From Laburnicola sp. R22_1 (taxonomy: Eukaryota > Ascomycota > Dothideomycetes > Pleosporales > Didymosphaeriaceae): DNA of 64,000 bases. Made by a program: the position numbers and the translations under genes. The notes under the pieces are model-generated. The model was given only the letters and a program-made list of their open reading frames with translations. It was not told where the DNA came from and searched no databases. Positions 19,898-33,102 of the stretch are shown here, piece by piece. Every line of letters starts with the position of its first letter. Positions within the stretch are counted from its first letter, which is position 1. The DNA lies in assembly GCA_014281115.1 (NCBI GenBank), contig JACONQ010000016.1, positions 2,108,001 to 2,172,000 of the forward strand, read 5' to 3'.

Positions 19898-22800
19898 CTA
19901 GAATAAAAACTCCTCTCTAAATAAATATATGCTAGGTCTCTTCTCTTTCCATATAAATAATAGATAGAAAAATACGCATTTTTAAGTAATATATGTGTAT
20001 AAAAAGAATTAAATAAATATATTATATAAAAGAATAAAGAAATAATAAAGAAATAGTACTATGTAAAGGCTAGGAAGAGCTTGTGTAGGTAGGCTTAAGA
20101 CGATTTACTAATGCTTTAATAGTAATTATTAAGGTATTACTAAAGATTAAGGACTCTAGAGCTTAGTTTAGGGCTTTCTTTATATAGGTATTAGTAGAAT
20201 TATCCTTTCTATTAATCTATCTAATTTTAAAGATCTTGTGGTGCTTATATAATTTATAGAGTAATATAATAATAATTATAAGGCGCTTTTTATTTATAGT
20301 TCTTAGTTGTATAAGATAGTTATAGAGAGACTTTAAATTTATATAGATAACTATAGAAATTAGTAGTAGACTAAGTATATATATAATTCTTTAAAGGATT
20401 ATACTAATAGCAATAGCATTATTAAAGCCTCCTACTATACTATACAGCTTGCTGGCAAGAACGCTTCTTATTACTCTCTTATACTTAGTTAAATTCTAGT
20501 ATATAATATTTGCTAGGATATTAAAGTTGTTACTATTACCTATATAATACTTATTACCTAGAGCGATTAGAAATCCTAGCTATAAGCTTAGGTTCTTATT
20601 ATTAGCAAATAAGCTATTAGTAAAGATAAATAGCTTTACGTGATAAAGATCTAATAGTATAAAAGTAAGCCTACGCTTACTATTATTAATCTACTATTAG
20701 ATTTATATATTTAATATCTTAATATCTTTATATAATAGTAATATAGTCTAAGTAGTAATATATAAATTAAATATAGCTTCTAGTTAGCATATAAATATAA
20801 TATAGGCGCCTTTTGCACGCTGCTCTATATACCTCTATATAGCATTTTTATCTTTAGAGTTAATTATATAAAGGCCCTTTACTTACCCTTTCTATATAAG
20901 AACTATAGTATTATATATAAGCTAAATTCTTCTACTATTAAACTTAATAGGTTAGTTCTTAGTAAGGATAGTCTTATCCTTTGTATAGAAGGCTACGTTC
21001 TTTAGCTCTTCTTCTTTTTTATACAAAGTTCTTATTAATAATGCTAAGAGTATTATTTATCTAAAGGCTAGTAATCCTAAAGGTGTGCTCTCCTTTATTA
21101 GTAATAAGCAGATATAGGTTGTATAACAAAGTCTTTATGCTAAGTCTCTCTTTATAATAGTTATAGTAGGTCTTAAATTAGTAAAGACCTAATTTAGCTA
21201 CACTATAAAGTAATTATATAATATAAAAGATTATATCTTATAGAAAATTTGTGCGTAGTTCCTTAGGTAGTCTAGTATAGAGCGTGTAGTTTAGTTTATT
21301 AGTAGACTAAATATAGGCCTAGATAATATTTTGCAGTTTAAAATATATTCTATATATTGCTTAAAGACTTGCTCCTAATGCAAGGAGTAGGCGCTAGCTT
21401 ATTCTTTAGATAGTAGGTAATTAGATAAGAATTTTATTCTTTTTCTTATTAGAGTAGCTAGTAAATACAAAGTAGGATTTCTTATATAGTTAAGTAGTCT
21501 TGCCCTTAACTTTCTATATAAGGCGGAGGTTAAAGATTCTACCCTTATACTTAGATAGGTTAAAAAGAAGAATTTTAAATATACTATTAGCAATTAAAGT
21601 ATTTATCTTTATATAGTCTAACTCTTTAAAAAGTGCTTTAGATATTGTAATTATACCTTTTTATAGAGCTTTAGAGATAGTTTCTAATTACTTATCTTCT
21701 TTTAGGAAAGAAATGTAGTATGTTTTCTTAGGTAGCCTCTTCTTTTCTTCTCTAGAGAATCCCTTTATATAGGAGTGGTATTATCTACTTTATATAATAG
21801 TAGAAAAGTGTAATCTTCTTTATAATAGTATAGCTTAACTTATATATAGCTTAACTTTACTAGACTATTCTTTAGGTTAATAATTATATTTCTATCCTTA
21901 ATGCCCTTAATCTTATATAGGCCTGTCTACTTACCTTTCTCTTTCTAGTCTATAACCTTAAATCTAAGTAGGAGCTTAAGGACTTTATGCGCTACTAATA
22001 GACTATTATAGGTATTTAGCACATAATTAATATTAGTCTTATTTCTTTTCTTTTATAATATCTTTATTACCTTTTATATAGTATTTATATATGCAATAAT
22101 ATTAGGTAATAGAGGAGAATCTATATTAATTTTAGGATATACGCTAAAGACTAGTATTGTAGATATAAGGCTATCTAGGCTTATAGTATTATTAATAGCT
22201 TTAATAGCTATTTAGAGGATATTCTTCTTATTTATATAATATTCTAGTTTACTCTTAAGAATATTAAAGACATTATTTTTTTTATTTTTTTGTTAGGCTA
22301 TTCTTACTAAGAGGGGCGTTAGCTAGCCATAGTAATTGTATATTGTATACGCTTAGTTATTAATTATATAATATTAGTTTAGTGCACTATGCCTATACAC
22401 ATATTAGTAACTACTCTATACTTATATACTATAAGTATATATAATGCGTTAACTTGCTTATAGGCAGTAACACTTATTGCTACTATAGCTTTTGCAAGTC
22501 TACACTATAGGTTTAACTACTTCTTAGTAACGCTTGCCTATTATATTCTCTACCCTACTATCCTTACTATATTAAATTCGCATACACTTAAGAAGTTAAC
22601 GCGCTCTACCCTTACGCCTACTAGGGCAGCTAAGCTAAAGGGTGTACGTATTAATAAAGCGGCAATACTATAATATACTAAGACGCTAAGAGGCATATTT
22701 AAAGAGATAAGTATATAGCACCTAAGAGGCCTGCTAAATCTGTGCTAGATATAGATAAATCTCTAAATTATCTAAATTAAGAAGCTTAGCCTATAGCTAC

Positions 22801-25559
22801 TACGTAAGCAATTACTTAGCAACGCAATATATATAGCTAAGCTCTATAACCTCTACCTACTAGAGAAGAACCTTTGGGCTAACTATAATTTTACTATATA
22901 TTACTATATATAGTTAACTTTTATTAAAAAGAATAATAATAAGAGGTATATGCACTAGTACCTCTATCTTATTATTACTTACAACACTATATAGATATGC
23001 TAGTAGCAATAATAATAATAAAACAATAACGCGAACTAAGTCCTTTAAAAGGATAGGTAATAAAAGGGATAAAAGGAGCGTGTATATAGCGATACGACGT
23101 AGAGTAACCTAAGGTCAATTGCTAGTACTGTATCTATAAAGAAATATAAATAGTAAACTATTACATTACTATATAATATCCATAGTCGAAATTTCTATTA
23201 AAGTTAAAGACTTTATAAAGAGGTGCGTGCAAACGCTTAACTTTCTCTATTACCTAATATACTTCTATAGACATCTGCCTATAAGTTATGCTAATAATCT
23301 TTGTGTAATTTCTAAACTTATCTAATATAAAGTTTATATCTAGGTTATATATAATATAGTTAGGTAGATCTTAGTAGATATTAATCTAGTATTTATAAAG
23401 GGCTTTCTACGCATCTTGTGTAAATATTAATTTTAAAAAGATTATAGCTTAAAATAATTATTATAAAGAATACTTCGCGTACGTTCCGTACACGGTATAA
23501 CGCTGTAAGAGAAAGCTATAACTTAAAATAATATATCTATATCTATAATATATAGTGCGTCTCTAGTTCTAATACATATAATATTAATAATAATTTTATA
23601 GTTAAAGTAGGTGTTATCTTTAATAGTAAACTTAAAGTAACATAGGGCTTATTTGTATAATTAATAGTAGTAGTAAAACTTCTAAATTTTATTTAGTATA
23701 ATAGTATCTACTTTATAGCTAGTATTTGTAAGTATCTTCTAAAGTCTTTTTATATAGAGATGTCTAAATTATTAATAAAGGTAATAGAGTTCTTATTTAG
23801 TAAAGAAAGATATAGTTTCTTTCTTACTAATATTAAAGAAAGGGTGTTCTTATTTATATATAATAGGTATAGTTATACTGTTCTTTTATATAATAATATC
23901 TAAAGCATTATTAAAATAGGCATCTAGCTTATTAGTATCTACTAGTAATAGCAGAAATAGTGTTAAAGTGTCTAGAATATAATAGGTAACAATTTCTATT
24001 AAATTTGTAATTTATATAGTTCCTAGAGATCCTTATAGGTTCTAACCTCTAAAGCTAATATTAGTATTACTAGGTATCTAATTAATCTTTATATAGAAGT
24101 TTTCTTATATATATATCTCTAGCTATGCTTTGCTAATAGTAAAAATCCTTACTATACCTATATCCTATAGTTTACCTTAGTATATTATATTGTATTAATT
24201 TTTAAGAATAAACTATTTTATACATTTCTTTAGCTTTATTTTATAGATATATTCGCTAGTTATATAGTAAAGATAGGTAGCAGTAATTAGGTAGAATACT
24301 TAATTATTACTATTCTTATTATCTTTACTCTACTCCTCTTCTTTGTGCAAAGTAGGTTCCTTATTATTATACCCTTCTATATTCTAAATATAGAACTAAA
24401 CAGTTTTATACAAAGGCATTTTATTATTATACTCTTTATAAAAGGTAATATACTACTTTATTGCGTAAGTACGCTTATTGCGCAGATAGTTAAACGACTA
24501 ACAACCTTTCTTATAGCACATAAAATACTTCTTTAGTCTTATACAAATATTATTTAATTAGAATCTAAATTGTAATAATAATAGTACAAATTATCCACAA
24601 AATCCTTATCTATAAGGGGCTAGTAGTCTGCCTCTTTATATAGAAAAGTTATATTTATAATTAGTGTAGTATATATTAACCTCTTATAAGTACTAATTAG
24701 ATTAGTAATTAATTACAACTTAAATTAACGTATAGAGATTAGCAAATAGAGCTTTATAGGTAGGCTTAAAAGTAAATATAGCCTATTCTAGTTCTAGGTG
24801 TCTATAGTATGCTTATATAATAGCAGTATAAAGAGAAATTTTCTTAGTAAAGTCTACACCTAATACTCTCTATATAAGGATAAGCCTATTAATTATTACC
24901 TCTAGGACTTTGTACAGACTTTTATTAAGGTTCTTACACTAGTATTATATTAAAGTTATTATAGTCTAGTCTATTAAATACTAGTTATAGTTAATAGTAG
25001 TATTAAAGTAACTATTAAGTGCTTTATACAAGCACTTCTATAATTATCTAGGGTAGATAGTATAGAGGTAATACTATGCCACACAGCTAATAAGAATATT
25101 TAAAAAGATGTCTAGATATTAATCCTTAGTAATATCTAGGTGTCTATATAAATCTATAAAGATCCTAGTCTTATCTACTAAAATATTATATAGAGCTTTA
25201 GTATAGTTGTTATTCTTATTCTATGCCTTTTAAAATTAGATTATCCTATTAGCTAGGATTCTTTAAGGAGGTAGGTTATACTTAGGCAAAAGTTTTTATA
25301 GGTTAGATTATAGTATAGGCTTAGTTTATATAGATTAGTATAGTGCCTATAATTTATATTTAACTAGTAGTGGCTCTATTTTGTATAGTGTTTAATAGTT
25401 GCGAGTAGGTAGGTAGAATAATAGTTAGGTACTATATACAAAGAGTAGTAGTTTATTTAGTTATTTATATAAATAAGATTATTCTTAGTACTTATATAAA
25501 AGGTTTCATAAGATGTCTATAAGGACCTATAGCTGTGTAGGTGTCTATAGTAGTAGTAG
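19898..25559. other. AT-rich, RIP-decayed stretch
   Basis: Very AT-rich DNA with stops in all frames and no supportable gene. It contains dispersed repeat R1 (22273-23205). The few open frames of about 63 codons (for example 21399-21593 minus, 24345-24536 plus) have compositions expected from AT-rich noise. Likely overlapping decayed transposons that can no longer be classified by eye. Confidence 0.75.
22273..23205 (+). repeat. dispersed repeat R1, long RIP-decayed copy
   Basis: From TTGTTAGGCTATTCTTACT to CGAAATTTCTATTAAAG this segment matches 36013-36531, but has about 430 bp extra in the middle. The less mutated copy shows an open frame starting MSNSHTLEELTRLALAPT; here the same frame is interrupted by many TAA/TAG codons. 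Differences run almost wholly toward T and A in this copy, so it is the RIP-mutated version of a longer parent element. Class unknown; possibly a non-autonomous element. Confidence 0.8.
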
Positions 25560-25851
25560 TGTCAGATAGAGAGTCACTGTGAAATCCAGTGGGTAGGTGT
25601 GTACGATCATATGGCCCCTTACAGTGGTAATCAGTGTAAATCACTGTGATTTCACTGTGAAATACACTAAGGAGGCTGGCGCACTACTGTTTTACACTGC
25701 CCCTGTACTATTCTAAATAGTACTAGTGCGGCTTAGTACTAGATAGTTACTTCTCGTGGTAGCCGAGCTTCTCCGACAGAACACACACAATTAATTAATC
25801 AACCCACCACTTTTCCATCTCAACTCATCAAGAATACCTGTATATTTGACA
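25560..25851 (+). repeat. 5' LTR of Copia B
   Basis: 292 bp, TGTCAGATAG...TATTTGACA. It contains the same CACAGTGA/TCACTGTG palindromes as copy A. Confidence 0.94.
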
Positions 25852-25864
25852 ATTAAGAGTCTTA
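25852..25864 (+). other. primer-binding site of Copia B
   Basis: ATTAAGAGTCTTA directly follows the 5' LTR. It is the complement of TAAGACTCTTAAT, the tRNA-Lys(CUU)-like string of copies A and C with one G-to-A (RIP-type) change. See Copia A. Confidence 0.55.
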
Positions 25865-25887
25865 CTGCCTCGATTAAACCGATTATT

Positions 25888-28800
25888 ATGCCTCTATTGA
25901 TACTTAGGGTTTCCACAGTAATCCTGACCAACTATTCGAACTACACACCATGGCTGAGGCAAATTAAAGCCTGAGCCCAATCACTGGAGGTCTGGGATCT
26001 CATCAACCCAGCCCTACCTATCAAACCTACAATCAAACCAATTATGCCAACGGCACCAGACGTTGGTTTCTATCAACTAAATAGCGTGTTTACCAACGCA
26101 CACCCAACCAACCCCGACAAACGTCCAACGCTACTGTCGCAGCTATCGCAAATTGGTCTAAAGGGTTACAATAAGGATATGAACTACTACAAGAATTAAC
26201 TTGAAACCTTTAAGATACTCGACCGCGCATACCGCGATGAGAAGGCGAACCTAGACAAACTAGTTACCCTTATACAATTAACAACCTCGGTACACTTGCA
26301 GACCAATTGCTGCATACCAGGTTAATTAATTAGACAATGGATTAAGAACCTCACGATTACGGTTGGGGTCAACCAAGATGACGAAGAACAACAAGCAAGG
26401 GCCAGGTATCAAGATGCCCTCAAGCTGATAAGGACTGCTGGATTATGGGCGACCTGGCTTGCTGAGTACGATCATGCAGCTACAGAAGCTAAGTTCAACA
26501 GAGTCCCAGAGCTCCAGAAGCCTAACTCAGTTAAGAAGGATTTTATAAAGGCAGTGTCCAACGTCGCACCTGTTTAGGTTACAACCTTCTATCAGAATAG
26601 GAGCAAGGATTATGCTGTTAGAAGAAAAGAAATAGTGAAACTCTTCCAAGAACACATGGTAATGCAGCACCCAATTAAGGGTAAACAAAAGGGCGCTTTT
26701 GCTATTGCAGAACCATCTCTTGCTAATAGTAGTGCAACCACCCAGACCACAGATAGGGACGCCTATCCTATGAATAAAGCAGCATTACTTAAGCGAGGCA
26801 GATTACGCGCTAAGAAAGCTGGCTCTAAAGCCAAATCTAAGCAGTCCGCAATTACAGACAATGAGCCAACAGCAGTTAGTGGCTGAGAAGGATTAAACCT
26901 TAAGTGCCCTGCTTGTGAACAACGCTATAATCTAAAAGACTGCTTTTACGCTTTCCCTAAGAAACGACCTGAATAGTTTTAACCAAAACTAGCAATGGTT
27001 GCCCTAATAAAATTCAGAATGGAGAATGACCCAGCGCTTATGGAAAGCATGAGATCCGTAAAGCGTCTAAGATCACAGACACTAAGAATTAAACAATTAA
27101 GCACCCCTACTCCAACTCGAATCACTAAAGTTGCTAACAATGAATAACTAGATGGTAGACAAATTACTGTCCTCTTAGCGAGCTTTAATGCCGCCTCCTA
27201 CCACTTAGACCTAAACACATACCCACTACGTTACTCCGCGATCCTTAATTCTGGCACAACTTACCACATTTTTAATAATATCGATCGTTTTGTCACGCTG
27301 CGACCACCGTCACCAGGAGACTTTATATGGGCGGGCTCAACACAAGTATGGATTAGGAGATATGGAAGTGTCCATCTACACGTCAAGAGTGTACAAGGAA
27401 ATAGAGTAATAAGGCTAGATAATGTTGCCTACTACCCTGATCTACTATGCAACCTAGTGTCTTTCCAATTACTCCGCAGGCAAGGCCTCTGGTGGGACAC
27501 GCTAGCAGATCCAACAACAATTAAGAGAAGGGACAATACGATCCTCGCCGAACTTCAAGAAATACACAATTAATGGGTACTGGAGTTCAGAGCAACACCA
27601 ACACCAAATCGTACTATACCCAATAGTACGTACGCCACACACAAGATCACTACGCGCACCGCACGACGAGCGCAGAAGGCGGACGCCAACACATGGCACA
27701 AACGACTAGGCCACCCACGTCCTCAGGCGCTAGAACACACAGTGAATCACTGTAAGGGGGTGCGCCTTAAAGGACTAACTACGGTCCAATGCGATGCTTG
27801 CGGCAGATTAAAGCTCAAGCGACAAATTAGACAATAGGCCAAACAAATTAATAACAGTCCTAGTAAGAGAGTTGCTATAGACTTTTACGACTTCGAAGAT
27901 AAGAGCTCCACCAGCGAGAAAAGCCAAATGCTCATCACCAATTGATTCTCAGGCATGGCTTGGGATTTCTACTTTAAAGACAACTAACCAGCACAAACAA
28001 TTATCAAACTGCTAAAGGAATTTGTACTATTTATAAAAGTACAGTTTAAGGTGACAGTTAAAGTCATCGAATCAGACAATGAGATCTTCTTAGTTAAGCA
28101 AGACGTTCACAGATGGTGTGTCAGTGAAGGTATCGTTATCGAGCCTTCAGCACCTGATACCCAAGCTCAAAATAGAGGAGCTAAACGCTTAGGGGGTGTA
28201 ATTAAGGAGAAGAGTCGTGCAATGCAACTTGACGCCAACCTTCCCTGGACACTATGGCCAGAAATCACACGAGCGGCTGTATACCTATACAATCGAACTC
28301 CGAACTACGCTAATCGATAGCAATCACCACACAAAGTATTCTTTACGATAGTTGCTTTCCAAAACAGCATTGTCACTTAACCAAAGAAACCAAACCAGGC
28401 TCACCTTAGGGCCTATGGCTATAAAGCCTTCGCCATAACTAACGATACAAAACGCAGTAAGAGCAAGCTCTAAAGGTTAGATCCGAAAGCATGGATTGGA
28501 TACCTAGTGGGCTACTAATTAACAAACATCTGGAGGATATGGATACCTCCACTTAGGAAAGTCATTAGTACCTAAGACGTTATCTTTGACGAAAAATCAA
28601 TATTCTTAGGTAAAGAAGAAGACCTGTTAGACAACCTTATGCATAGCACTTATGAAGAGATTGCTGCATAGACCTAATCAGTGGAGCTACCGCCCTCACC
28701 ACTAGAACACAAAAACACCGAGTCTTTATACGAGGATGAGTTAATCACTAACTCCCGCGAGAATAACGATAATGCTCCAGAGTACTATTAAGGGAGGAAG

Positions 28801-30678
28801 ATCAATTACACCTACCTAACACTACCAGCAACACCTCCGCCTGTCGCACTACTTGCCTAATTAATGGCGAGCCTCAAACACAATTAACATGAACAATTTC
28901 CCTTTGGATCACCACAGCCAGATTAACGCGCTGTGCTATAGGCAGCCGCTTTCCTAGCTGGAACACAGGCAGGTAGCAGAGGCAAATACAAGGGGAAGCC
29001 GCTCAACAAAGCGCAATTCAATCGCATGCTTACAGTAGAAAAGAAACCCTACTAAAGTAAATTACTAGAGCCTCTATCTTGCGGAACATGGTTAGAAGAC
29101 CACCCGCTATTTAACATGTGGAAGAATGCTGAGCAAGTACACCTACAAAGCCACAAGGAGATAAGGTCTTGGAGTGAGGTGCCCGTTTCCCCAGTGCGAT
29201 CAAGCGGCCACTAAATCCTCAACTGCATGTGGGTGTATACATACAAACTCGACAAACATTATTGATTTCAAAAGTGCAAGGCTAGGTTGGTAGTACGTGG
29301 AGATCAACAACGCCACCTTACTACTCAAGACACCTACGCCGCAACCCTCGCAGGACAATCATTTCGCCTACTCATGGCTATGGCAGCTCGGTATGACCTA
29401 GAGCTCAGCCAGTACGACGTTACTAACGCTTTCGTCCATGCGAAACTGGACAGAGAACTCTACATAAGAATGCCCCGAGGTTATACCTAACCCGGCACTA
29501 TCCTATAGTTGCATAAGGCACTGTATAGTCTTTGAATCTCACCACTGCTGTGGCAGAGAGAATTTACTAGTGCTCTTAAGGATCTCGGTTTTGCCGCAGT
29601 CCCTTATAAGCCTTGCTATATAATTAAAGATGGCATCATTATATTCTTCTATGTAGATGACCTTATCGTCGCCTACTTAAGGGATTAGAAACACGCTGCT
29701 AACATAGTAATAAAAAAGATAAGTATAAAGTTCACCCTTACTAGAGGTAACAATCTTCAGTGGTTTCTAGGGATTAAAATCGTCAGAGACCGTGCAAGTA
29801 GGCAACTCTGGCTATCACAGGCGTCCTATGTGGACAAGATCAGTCGCCTTATTGACTAACGCGACCTCAAACACGATACCCCAATGTTAGCAGTCGAACT
29901 GCTACCTTAAGAAGGACTCGCCACGAAGGCTGAGATCAACTAATACTAGCGAAAGATAGGATCAATCCTGTACGCTGCAGTAACCACGCGCCCTAATATC
30001 GCTTTCGCAAGCTCCCAATTATCGCGCTTCCTATTAAATCCCAGCGATGACTATCACAAAGCCGCCGACCGTGTACTGCTATACTTATCCTCCACCTAAT
30101 TACTAGGGCTACGCTTTGGAGATGCAGACACCTACAAGGTTGCTAGCGACGCGTTGTTTGTAGACAATACCCTTAATAGAAAGAGCTTGCAAGGATACAT
30201 TATTAAGCTATTTAGTAGACTTGTCGCCTAGAAGGCAAACAAACAAGACACTATTACCACTTTGACAACTAAAGCTAAGTTGCTAGCACTCTTACAGGTT
30301 GTAAAGGAGGCACTCTTTATGGCTCGGTTAATTGCTAAACTTAAGATTAAACTCTTATCCTTAACAATCACTATCAATTGCGACAATTAACAAACTATCT
30401 GACTTGTTACTAAAGAAATTGCCAAGTTATAAACAAAGCTTAGGCACGTCGACATATACAATTATTGGCTTTGACAAGAAGTAGTACGTGGAGCTATTAA
30501 AATCCAGTACCAACAATTAGAAGAAATAGCAGCAGATGGCCTTACAAAGGCTCTGCCAGCTGGCAAATGGACTAAGTTCGTAAATCAACTTAGACTTAAA
30601 GACGTCAGGGGTAGGATCACCGACCAAGAGGTCGACCTTGACGAATTGGAAGACAGGATGGAAGCTTTTGGACTATGA
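25888..30678 (+). pseudogene. Copia B gag-pol polyprotein, nonsense-riddled
   Basis: From ATG 25888 to TGA 30676-30678 there are 1,597 codons in one frame, closely parallel to copy A but with many TAA/TAG stops. Visible parts: gag knuckle CPACEQRYNLKDC (about 26908-26946; the His is changed to Tyr), integrase HKRLGHPRPQALEH (about 27700), IKVIESDNEIF near 28060-28095, reverse transcriptase ARLVVRGDQQRHL (29281-29319) and YDVTNAFVHAKLD (29413-29451), with the catalytic box still YVDD (about 29650), and RNase H. Comparison with copy A shows mostly C/T and G/A differences. Not functional. Confidence 0.93.
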
Positions 30679-30738
30679 GTTATAGTACGGCTGCGAAGAA
30701 TTGGGTCCAGCTTGAGATGGTTCCAAGCTGAGGGGGTG

Positions 30739-31030
30739 TGTCAGATAGACAGTCACTGTGAAATCTAGTGGGTAGGTGTGTACGATCATATGGCCCCTTA
30801 CAGTGGTAATCAGTGTAAATCACTGTGATTTCACTGTAAAATACACTAAGGAGGCTGGCGCACTACTCTTTTACACTGCCCCTGTACTATTCTAAATAGT
30901 ACTAGTGCGGCTTAGTACTAGATAGTTACTTCTCGCAGTAGCCGAGCTTCTCCAACAGAACACACACAATCAATCAATCAACCCACCACTTTTCCATCTC
31001 AACTCATCAAGAATACCCGTATATTTGACA
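30739..31030 (+). repeat. 3' LTR of Copia B
   Basis: 292 bp; partner of 25560-25851. About ten differences, mostly transitions. Confidence 0.94.
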
Positions 31031-31035
31031 AGTAG

Positions 31036-32072
31036 CTTACTCTATTTAGGTTTGTGCAATAGCCTAACTAGCTTAGGTATCTTTAAGATTAGCCTTAGTA
31101 TTTATATATAAGGAGTTAAGTAGGCTAGCAAAGGTAGTAATATATAAGTAATATCTACATTACCTTAGGCTACTTTATATAGTTTGCTAGCACTTATAGC
31201 TTTAGCGTCTATTTTTAGTATAATGCCCTTTTCTTTTAGGACTATAATAAGCTCTCTCCTAAATACACAGTTTAACTTTAAAAAATAGTGTTCTTCCTAT
31301 CCTTTAAAGTCTTCCTAGAATAATTCTAAAAAAGCTATCCCTTTTAGTATAATATATAATAATTAGTAATAGTATATAATATATATAATTATATTTCTAA
31401 TAAAGAGAGATTATGTGCTAGGCTAATCTTATCCTTTTAGTACTTAGGTCTTGTTCTCTTGCGTAGTATTACCTCTAATATTTCTATTCTTTTAGTATAC
31501 TTATTATACAGTCTAATATATTTAGGTATATTAGTATTATTTTGCGAGATAAAGGTAGTAAAGGTAGAAACTTTATATAAAGTAGTAGTAAGGATAATTA
31601 TTACGTAACTAGTTTATTTAATAGATTAGTTATATAAAGAATTACGCTTTATTAAAGTTTATTATTATCTAACTATATATTTATATAGTTACTAGCAGTA
31701 TGCTTAGTGCACTATCTTCTTTTAAATCTTCTATAGTAGTAATATCTACTTACTAACTTAATAAAAGAGTTAATCTATTATTTTTATAAATAAGGATAGG
31801 TTTTGTACGTCTTATACAATTGCTTTCTTTATTTTATATAGTAGCAATAGTTACTTACTAACTTTATAAAAGTTTAATCTGCTATTATCTTATATATAGA
31901 GGATGGAGTATAATAATACAAATTATATAGCTAATAATAACTTATATAATCTGTCTTTACTCTTACTAATTTGTAATTAAGAATTAGTTAACTACTAATT
32001 AGTATTAAATAGGCTCTACAGCTAGCTATATAGATATTAATATCTAATACTCTATATTAGCAAGTGTAGAGG
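31036..32072. other. AT-rich stretch without genes
   Basis: RIP-like AT-rich DNA between Copia B and the solo LTR at 32073, ending in the first part of repeat R2 copy 2. No open frame of interest. Confidence 0.75.
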
Positions 32073-32403
32073 TGTCAGATTTGATAGTGTTCTGTCACTT
32101 TGAGATAATATATTAATGAGAATTGATGACTGTGATGATTGATTGTGATGGATTGATTGTGATGGATTGATTGTGATGGATTGATTGTGATGGATTGATT
32201 GTGATGGATTGATTGTGATGGATTGATTGTGATGGATTGATTGTGATGGATGAGCCTAGCTATCGCGAGAAGTTTCTATCTATGCTAAGGCCCTTGTACT
32301 ATCTAGGATAGTACAGGGGCAATGCAAAACAGTAGTGCGCCAGCCTCCTCAGTGTATTTCACAGAGAGATTATCACTGGAATGCAGTGACCGTCTATCTG
32401 ACA
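32073..32403. mobile_element. solo LTR related to Copia A/B/C, 331 bp
   Basis: TGTCAGATTT...TATCTGACA, flanked by the target duplication AGAGG (32068-32072 and 32404-32408). Its right part (AGTGTATTTCACAG, AGTGACCGTCTATCTGACA) resembles the LTRs of the Copia family in this window. The left part contains an expanded 14-bp repeat. No internal sequence remains, so it is a recombination product. Confidence 0.9.
32137..32248. repeat. 14-bp tandem repeat, 8 copies, inside the solo LTR
   Basis: GATTGATTGTGATG repeated eight times without error over 112 bp. The related full-length LTRs have only a short GATTGATTGATTG-like stretch at this place, so the array expanded in this LTR lineage. Confidence 0.93.
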
Positions 32404-32408
32404 AGAGG

Positions 32409-33030
32409 GTATATAGAATAATTATACAAAGAAAGAAAATAATATAATAAAACTAACTTAGTATTAATTATTTATTTCTAGAGAGGGTGCAAATAGAAAG
32501 AAGAAGATTCTATAGCGTATAGGCTACGGCATATAGACATTATGTAATCCCTATATAATACTATTATGCGGCAATATTAAAACCTTAACACTCTTAGGTG
32601 CTCTTGCCTATATAGTGTACAAACATACTAGGTAAATAGTAAGGCGCTTAGTTAGATTTAATATATATATTTAACACTAAAGCTATACTTTTACTATAAT
32701 AAGTAAATATAATAATTACTACTATAATAATAAGAGTATTTTTTATAGTAATTTACTATAAAAATTATATATAGCGAATAAAAAATATAATTAGTTAGAC
32801 TTACTACAATCTAGTAAGATAACTAGTAAAACTATAGTAGTAAATATAGTAGTAGTTAAGTATATAGTAGTATATAAGGTAGTTAAAAGATAATTAAAAA
32901 AATTATTAAGTTACTATAATAATAATATAGTAGAATTGCTAGGCTTATAACCTATAGAAAGTAGAATATAATATCAATAAATTAAGCTAATTAGAAGATT
33001 TGCTATATAGCGCCATTATATAATAGCGTG
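32409..33030. other. AT-rich edge of the gene island
   Basis: The second part of repeat R2 and further AT-rich DNA. Composition changes sharply near 33020-33060 to GC-balanced DNA, where the first gene ends. Confidence 0.7.
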
Positions 33031-33102
33031 TAAACAATGACGCCTGCTAGGTGGTGCAGAGCACCTTCCAACAATTATCAACTAACACTACGCACGAACC
33101 CC

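Larger units (their letters stand above)
25560..31030 (+). mobile_element. Copia-type LTR retrotransposon, copy B
   Basis: A complete 5.47-kb plus-strand element of the same family as copy A, with 292-bp LTRs (25560-25851 and 30739-31030) and the target duplication AGTAG (25555-25559 and 31031-31035). The LTRs differ at about ten positions, mostly transitions. The polyprotein frame is heavily mutated. A purine tract (GCTGAGGGGGTG) precedes the right LTR. Confidence 0.95.
32004..32630. repeat. dispersed repeat R2, copy 2, split by a solo LTR
   Basis: Matches 5497-5785 on both sides of an inserted 331-bp LTR plus its duplicated target. The uninterrupted copy at 5.5 kb serves as the empty site. 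Confidence 0.8.

Noticed and set aside
21399..21593. 64-codon minus-strand frame in the AT-rich block
   Set aside because: Leu/Tyr/Arg-rich translation typical of AT-rich noise; could be a transposon scrap but no motif supports it.
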